The translations under genes were made by a program, and so were the position numbers. Under the pieces are notes generated by a model. The model searched no databases. It saw only the letters and a list, made by a program, of their open reading frames with translations, and was not told where the DNA came from. From the NCBI GenBank assembly GCA_016165875.1, contig JABBOT010000012.1, positions 9,018,805 through 9,082,804 of the forward strand: a DNA stretch of 64,000 nt. Direction: 5' to 3'. Positions within the stretch are counted from its first letter, which is position 1. Each line of letters starts with the position of its first letter. Below, piece by piece: positions 58,501 through 64,000 of the stretch. The DNA comes from Acanthopleura granulata (Eukaryota; Mollusca; Polyplacophora; Chitonida; Chitonidae).

Positions 58501-61386
58501 ATCAGTCATAAAAATTGTTTTGCAATTCAAAACATATCAAAGGAGATATAAATTAGTTCAGCTTGGTATATCCTGTTTTCTTCGGCTCACTGATTTGTGC
58601 AAATAAAAAAGAACCAGTCATTTGAAATACTTTGGTACTATTTGGTCTCCCAAAGAGTACCTATGTACTTCCCAGGCTCTCCAGTGAAGCTTTGGCCATC
58701 CTGAATTGGTTTCCATCATTTTCACCAACAAAACGTAAGAACTAACTGAAGAAAGGAACTAACCACTCCAAGAGTTCCAGCGAAGTAGTTAACTGTCACC
58801 CAGGAAAAGGTACCTTCCTCCTCCCCGCTGATGATACGAGCTTGTCTATTTGGGTCAGAAAACGCAAACGAATATGACCTGATTTTCTCCCGGACAACGT
58901 GGAAAATTATGTCACTGACATGTGGATTAGACGCACTGCAAAAAAAAATGAAAAAAAAAAATATATAATTAAGGTGCTTGACATGTAATAAATGTTTACT
59001 CCTGGTGGATGGGCTCTTTCCACATTCCTGTTTTTAAACAACAAAAACAAAAAATTCACCTCTAGCATCTCTGACCTACTGCCAACAATCAACATCCCTA
59101 ACAGCCAGTCATAAGAAACAAGGCTTTACTGCTTGCCATAGAATGCATATAAGTGTCATTGGCTCCAGTGGATTGCTGGGTACATGGCTTCCATTTCAAA
59201 GAAAGCTAAATGATTCATTTTCTTTTCTTTTTGTGGTGACGCAATACTTAGTAAATCATGAATTCAAGTCAAATTTGTCTGTCTTGTAGTAAACTAATAC
59301 AAGTAATCCTTTGGAAGATGTACCAGATTTGTCTCAGACATAAAAATACTATCCATTATATAGTAAATATTTGCCAATTCATTATGCCACTTATTTAATA
59401 ATCCCAAAAGACATTTGTCACAGATTTATCTTAACATAAAACTCAACATGACGTGACAAAACTAATATCTCAAATGTCTGCAAAGAGTACAGAATTTATG
59501 TCCCCAGGGCCGGCTGTAATTTGTTTGAAATCATCATCAACATATAGTGAAAATATCGCAAGAATTTCTTGTGAGAAAAAGTTCAGTGAAACTGAACACT
59601 AAACTGGTGCTATGAACAATGGTACATGGAAGGGTACACACTTGAGAAGACGCATGCCAGCAGTTGCTCCCAGATAGACCTCTGTGCTCATGTAGGCCTC
59701 TGAGGGAATCCATTGCAGGGCTTTGTTCAAGCAACCAGTCAGAGCATTTCCAGCCTTCAGGGGCTGGGTCTCGTACTTGGAGAGTGCTAAAAAGGCAAGA
59801 CAAAATCAGCCGATTTAGAGCAAGATGAAAATGATAGAAAGCAAAAAGAGATTGGTAGAAAGCAAATAGGTTGAGATAAATTCTAGGAGAAGTTGAGATA
59901 AATGCCAGAAGCTGAGAAACATGCAAAATGATAGAGACAAATACACTATGTGACGTGGGATTAAAGACAAAGAGAGGCTGAGGTAAATACACAGAAGTGA
60001 TGATACTGTAAATGCCTTTTTATTCGCGGGGATAAACTTTCGTGGATTTGGTAAGAAGACACATTTGCAGAAATCAACTTTCACGGTTCTTAACAGAATT
60101 TTATGACAACTGATAAATGAAAATCAAACTTCAATACAGAAACGTCAAGTAATAAAACAATTCAAGCATTCAAATAACAATGTTATCATGTAAACTTGTT
60201 TGTATGAAACGCATGGGTTTTATATTTGATGGCACTTATTTTGCGGAAATGTGTTTGCCGCGAAATCTGTGAATGTTAGTACCACGCGAATAAAAAGACA
60301 TTTACAGTAAATGCAAAGAGAGCAGGAGATAAATGGAGACGAAGATAAATGCAAAGCTGAAGACCAATGTAAGAGGAAGTTGAGATAAGGCAAAGGGAGG
60401 TTGAGATAAAAGCAAAATGAGGTGGAGACACAGGCAAAGGAGGTAGGCGATGAGGCAAAGTGAGGTTGAGGTAAGGTAAATCTGTGTTGAGATACAGGCA
60501 AAGTGAGGTTGAGATACAGGCAAAGGCATGTTGAAATAAAGACAAAGGCGTGTTGAAATAAAGGCAAAGCAAGCTTGAGAAAGGCCAATGCATTGAGAAA
60601 GGCAGAGAAGGTGGAGATAAATGCAAGGAGAACCTGATATGAAGGCCAGAGAGGTTGAGATAAATGCAAACAGATGTGGAGATAAAGGCAAAGAGAGAGT
60701 TAAATACAAAAAGTCTGAAAAAGGCAAAGAGATACTGAGAAAGGCAAAAGGGGATGAAAAAGGCAATGAGGGGTTGAGGGACCAGAGCAAAGAGGTAAAG
60801 ACAAAGGCAAAGAGGTTAAGATAAAGGAAAAGAGGTTGTGACAAAGGCAGAAACAGATTTAGAGGCAGATGAAGACAAAAAAGCAAAACAGAGGTTGAGA
60901 GGCGGGCAAACAGAGGTTGGGAGGAAGACAAAAAGTTGAACGAAAGGAAAAAAGAAGTTGAAAGATAGCCAAAGAATGAGAAGCTATTACAAAGAAAGGG
61001 AGACAGAAAAAAGTTGAGAGATATGTAAGAACTTTAAATCACCAAAAGACCTTCCAGAATAGTGTATCAAGGGTATCCTATGAACTAATAGCAAACCACA
61101 TTGCTGAATTAAGGTCACCTGAGTGTCAAACATCTGAAAAGACTATATTAATTTTAATTTTCTGCGCTGACACAAAACCACAATTGCTTAAACCAACACA
61201 TAAATGCAAAGAAATAGTGCCAGAATAAAGAGAAATGTATAGTCAAAAGCAAATACTTAAATACTCACCAGGTGCTTTGCAGACATGGATCTGTTTCACT
61301 TCGGCGGTTCCATTTACTTTTCCGCCTTTCCAATTATAGACATACATAGAAGTATGGGTGGACCCCGCATCAAATACAATACCATA
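52538..61386 (-). CDS. ENTPD: Ecto-nucleoside triphosphate diphosphohydrolase (CD39/ENTPD1-2-3-8 type), 9 exons seen, 485 aa, N-terminus missing
   Basis: Membrane ecto-enzyme that hydrolyses extracellular ATP/ADP and tunes purinergic signalling. Exons (high to low): 61269-61386, 59642-59786, 58764-58935, 57622-57846, 56259-56423, 55636-55782, 54891-55010, 53971-54105, 52538-52768. All splice junctions are in phase. Apyrase conserved regions appear in order: ACR1 VFDAGSTHTS (first exon), ACR2 YLGATAGMRLL (second), ACR3 EEEGTFSWVTVNY (third, with the catalytic-type Glu), ACR4 DMGGASTQ (fourth; usually DLGGAS) and ACR5 around AGDFYAFSSYFY. A C-terminal membrane helix (LTMVLLLILFFLFLIISVG) and a short tail ending GSYGTV place it with the two-helix cell-surface members. 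The first visible exon starts in phase 0 at the Tyr before GIVFDAG. The N-terminal anchor, about 45 residues in human ENTPD1, must lie above 61386 or outside the window. Which paralogue it is cannot be settled. Confidence 0.94.
52783..52818. repeat. (ACATC)n microsatellite beside a splice acceptor
   Basis: About seven pentamers starting about 14 bp from the acceptor of the last ENTPD exon (52768). On the transcript strand it reads gatgt repeats just upstream of tgtgtttcag. Confidence 0.9.
53508..53600 (-). repeat. Reverse SINE tail fragment
   Basis: gatgttttacgttgtactca, agaatatttcac and attcatgac resemble the reverse of the common SINE tail. It lies in the last ENTPD intron. Confidence 0.6.
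54262..54427. repeat. 166-bp near-perfect hairpin in an ENTPD intron
   Basis: Arms 54262-54340 and 54349-54427 are inverted copies. The outer 64 bp pair perfectly (gtgcaaaagcatagaaactc ... reverse at the right end) and the inner 15 have three mismatches. The loop is 8 bases. A 13-bp direct repeat (caaaggcaacacc) lies at 54221-54233 and 54427-54439. Confidence 0.95.
56705..56945. repeat. Dispersed repeat, copy 2 (unclassified)
   Basis: Same-orientation partner of 19425-19665, in an intron of the ENTPD gene. Confidence 0.7.
57918..58115 (-). repeat. Reverse SINE copy
   Basis: tatctgattggtgttttaca, ccatactcaagaacatttca, tatggtgggaggaaaccagg, gctgccagcagac and gacttgatctcaaagcgac. The reverse SINE includes part of its B-box region. 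It lies in an ENTPD intron. Confidence 0.82.
58150..58325 (-). repeat. Second SINE-like family, reverse fragment
   Basis: taatgctgcctcacaagaac, caaagacaccactgatcatg and gacactgggctgaccac match the reverse of 35640-35915. It sits directly beside the SINE at 57918-58115. Confidence 0.6.
59805..61030. repeat. Purine-rich degenerate tandem repeat in an ENTPD intron
   Basis: Irregular repeats of gttgagataaaggcaaagag with a period of about 18-22 bp. The plus strand is almost free of C and T over long stretches, so the minus strand stays open for up to 209 codons of Leu/Ser/Phe-rich nonsense. It is split by the MITE at 60004-60309. Confidence 0.88.
60004..60309. mobile_element. MITE inserted in the purine tract
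   Basis: Terminal inverted repeats: tactgtaaatgcctttttat then tcgcg on the left, and cgcgaataaaaagacattta then cagta on the right, with only a few mismatches. The element is about 306 bp, non-coding, with TA at both outer ends consistent with a TA target duplication. Its base composition contrasts sharply with the purine repeats on both sides, which defines the insertion clearly. Confidence 0.85.
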
Positions 61387-64000
61387 CTGCAATTGAAAAA
61401 ACAAATGAACCTGTAAACAGCTTCAAAGGCGCTGACCTTCACTACCGTTAAACCATTAAAAGGTAGTTAGGAGATTTAAAATATTGAATATGAAGTTGAA
61501 AAAACTCAAAAGTGTGCTATAAGCTAAGAAAAACTGAATATATTTCAATGAAACTCAATACTGGTAAGTGTACACATGATTATAAACTTGTGTATTCTTT
61601 TCTAAAAGTATTGACCATTTCCACCTTTTTCTATTTCTTAAATTTATGACTGCTCTCTATTCAGAGGCAGATGGGTCGAAAGGCACAATACAGCCCTGAA
61701 CAGCCATCGTCCTGTGCCCTACTAGAAGTCTCGCGCTAGACTTTCCTCATGAATTACCAACAGAATTAATGTGCGATAGCAAGGTACAAGACTGGTGAGG
61801 GGTTTCGGGCTTGGTGATAGACGCCTGCTTCTAAACGCTGTACTGCAGGGCCTTAATTCGTTCGTCAAAATAGTGGCCCGGCATTTTTAAGAGTGACCTC
61901 GGCAAAGGTGGAAGCCATTCATCAAAAAAACTTTTGCATATGGCCATTGAAGGATAAGTTTATCGTTCTGAGCACTGATAGCGACAGTGGTAGAGCTCAA
62001 CTGCAAGGCAAAATATGTGCAATGCATCTGTCTACCATGTTGAAGTTGGTCATCGAAATGTGAAGGGTGATGCACTTAATGCGATGCAGTAAATTTAATG
62101 AGTGATGTAATACAGAAATACACATTATATTTCAAATAAACAAATTGATGACAGCAAAAAAATGCTGTCAGGAATATGCATCACAATGGCAAAAATGACT
62201 TCCCGACAGCATTTCCAGAGAATCTGTTTTTGTCAATAAGAGACACAAAAAGGCACATTGGTGTTATTAAATGTGTGTACACAGCATACGCTGTCTTTCA
62301 ATACCGCGTGTACAGATAGTACATTGATGGACTTGGAGCATTATTTGAAAATTCTGACATTTCTCTCAACCCCAAGTCCATCACCCGCCTCATAAAAATC
62401 ACTGCAGGTCTCCTACCTTGAAGTCTGCACACAAGTGGCACTCCAACTCATTGTTTTCCCCATTTCTACGCCATTTTCAGGTTGAATCTTGAGTCCTACC
62501 TTCTTAATTTACTACCTTTACTGATGTAAATTAATTAACTGGCAACCTTGTGGTGAGATTAGCTGTGAGAACTCCAAACGGCTCATTGTTGGCAGCCATT
62601 TTTAAAAGTCTCGTAACCTATTCTTGGTCCTAAAAGGGAACGGCCTTCTGGTATCGAAAATGTCTTGAAAACGATGATGTTTTCATTGCCGTTTGTACCG
62701 TTCACTTCAATCTTCATAACACAGCCGCAAAGGACATAAAAGTGTTTCATTTTTCTGGTAATTTTTAATACAGGTAAGTTTGTGTGGCACAAGCGCAGAT
62801 CTCATTGAGAGCAGATCCATTGACTTCGAGTTCGGAGATGGAGCAAGCGGCCGTCAACACCTACAATTTTATCGACCTACTAATACTAACTCTTGAATAT
62901 ATTCAGGTTTTTCTGAGGGCATGCAAAACCATCCTCATGTGCTTAATACTTAATACATGGAAGCCATTTTTCAACTTTCTATGCCTTCAACAATTTAAAT
63001 CACTTTTTTAGAAATCTGGGCTGAACGCTGACTGTCAGCGAACTGTCTGGTAATGTCTGAACATTCTAAAAATAGCTACAGCATCAGTCAAGGTTATCTT
63101 TAAGTTGAATGGCTGGTCTGTGTTTTCAATGCACTTTCAGCCACCAATGAAATTTTGAAAGAAAAAACAAAACTACCGCTTTAATTCTGTTCTCCCATAA
63201 TGCTGAGTGTGTTTTAGTTTTCTAGTGACTGCTTTGACCAGCAAATATTCAGCAGCAAGTCATTCACAGCACATCTCTTACAATGGCATTTGTTTTGCCA
63301 TAGTCATCCAAAACGGCCATTTGCTGAACGCCGTCGTTATTTGAAAGGGCTGATATGAAATGTAATTTAAGGATAAATGTCTTAATAAACACTAATTCAA
63401 AGTTAAAATTAATCAAACAATATTATTAAAAACTGTACATATATATGACAATTCTCTTTACGCTTTATTTTTTAAACTTGTTTAAAAGTTAGTATTGAGG
63501 TTTGTGGTTCCCATACACCTTTCTCGAGAGTGATATCCACCTCATTGCAGAGGAGTCTTGGACAAGAATACATAATAAACAGAAGACGATGATAAATGCA
63601 GGAAGTTCAGCAGATCAAAATAGAAGATTGCTCAATCCCCATGTTGCTGTATAGTTTATCAAAATTGCGATCTCTTGGCTGAAAAGCCAGGGGAACGATT
63701 AATCGATACCCCTGTACATCTCATGTCGAGACCTGAACTTTATTTATTGAGTTTTGGGGCTCATGCATGTATTGGTTCAATTTGTATAGATTTTCTTTGC
63801 ATCTTATTAATTCTATATAGGGTAAACATTTTTAAAAAAACTCACTATTGCAGGGCAGTTAAATCTGAAAAATACTCAAAATTTTCTTGAAAAAACTTAG
63901 TGTTTCTGATAGGGTAGTTAACTTTTTGACGTCTATGAACCTCTGCTGTAGTAACTTCAGAAACACACTTCATCAGGAATTTCAAAGATATATTGATACT
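61387..64000. other. No gene recognised; presumed 5' intron of ENTPD
   Basis: The missing N-terminal ENTPD exon was looked for on the minus strand as an open segment with a hydrophobic helix followed by a phase-0 donor. None was convincing. Short open frames at 61857-62060 (plus) and 62583-62792 (minus) have no recognisable domain and could be decayed repeats. Confidence 0.45.

Noticed and set aside
60302..60931. 209-codon minus-strand open frame rich in Leu, Ser and Phe
   Set aside because: Product of the purine/pyrimidine-biased tandem repeat, which lacks stop codons by composition; no domain and no start context.
61857..62060. Plus-strand open segment of about 65 codons without a Met start
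   Set aside because: Looks coding-like in composition but matches no family I know and has no clean splice boundaries; may be a decayed repeat.
62583..62792. Candidate N-terminal exon of the ENTPD gene
   Set aside because: It has no hydrophobic anchor helix and no donor in the required phase before the TyrGlyIle exon start, so it cannot supply the missing N-terminus.

Overview
This is nuclear DNA from an animal, most likely a mollusc or another lophotrochozoan. The genes are intron-rich with GT/AG splice sites and encode animal-type proteins. A tRNA-headed SINE recurs whose 3' tail reads ...tataagtgaaatattc... then ...ggcgtaaaacacc... then (aaat)n; as far as I remember this repeat is typical of molluscan genomes. 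No bacterial, organellar or viral genes were recognised.

Layout: (1) 1-8.9 kb is repeat-rich. A segment of about 1.7 kb is present twice (1-1710 and 3766-5484), the first copy ending at a 10-N assembly gap. Just after the gap is the coding end of an unidentified plus-strand gene (1721-1813). (2) 8.9-12.2 kb: an intronless minus-strand gene for a 1098-aa leucine-rich-repeat, single-pass receptor-like protein with a long tyrosine- and proline-motif tail. (3) 14.0-31.4 kb: DDX56 (DEAD-box nucleolar helicase), minus strand, 17 coding exons, 563 aa, reconstructed exon by exon. (4) 31.7-43.3 kb: DHX15 (DEAH-box spliceosome/ribosome helicase), plus strand, 13 coding exons, 728 aa. DDX56 and DHX15 are head to head with only 364 bp between their start codons. 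(5) 45.9-48.2 kb: a secreted purple acid phosphatase (ACP7-like), plus strand, two coding exons. (6) 49.3-50.6 kb: a palindromic Tc1/mariner-derived remnant. (7) 52.5-61.4 kb: an ecto-nucleoside triphosphate diphosphohydrolase (CD39/ENTPD type), minus strand; nine exons are visible and the N-terminal exon(s) were not found.

The two helicases both act in RNP remodelling and ribosome biogenesis, and probably share a promoter. The phosphatase and the ENTPDase are both extracytoplasmic phosphohydrolases, but nothing in the sequence links them. The most unusual structure is in DDX56 intron 2, where an 87-bp unit containing the exon 3 acceptor and the first ~20 bases of exon 3 is repeated in tandem, giving eight decoy 3' splice sites upstream of the real one. 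Other notable structures are a 166-bp near-perfect hairpin in an ENTPD intron, fold-back elements in DHX15 intron 1, a THAP zinc-finger fossil, a minisatellite apparently born from a SINE tail, and a MITE lodged in a 1.2-kb purine tract.
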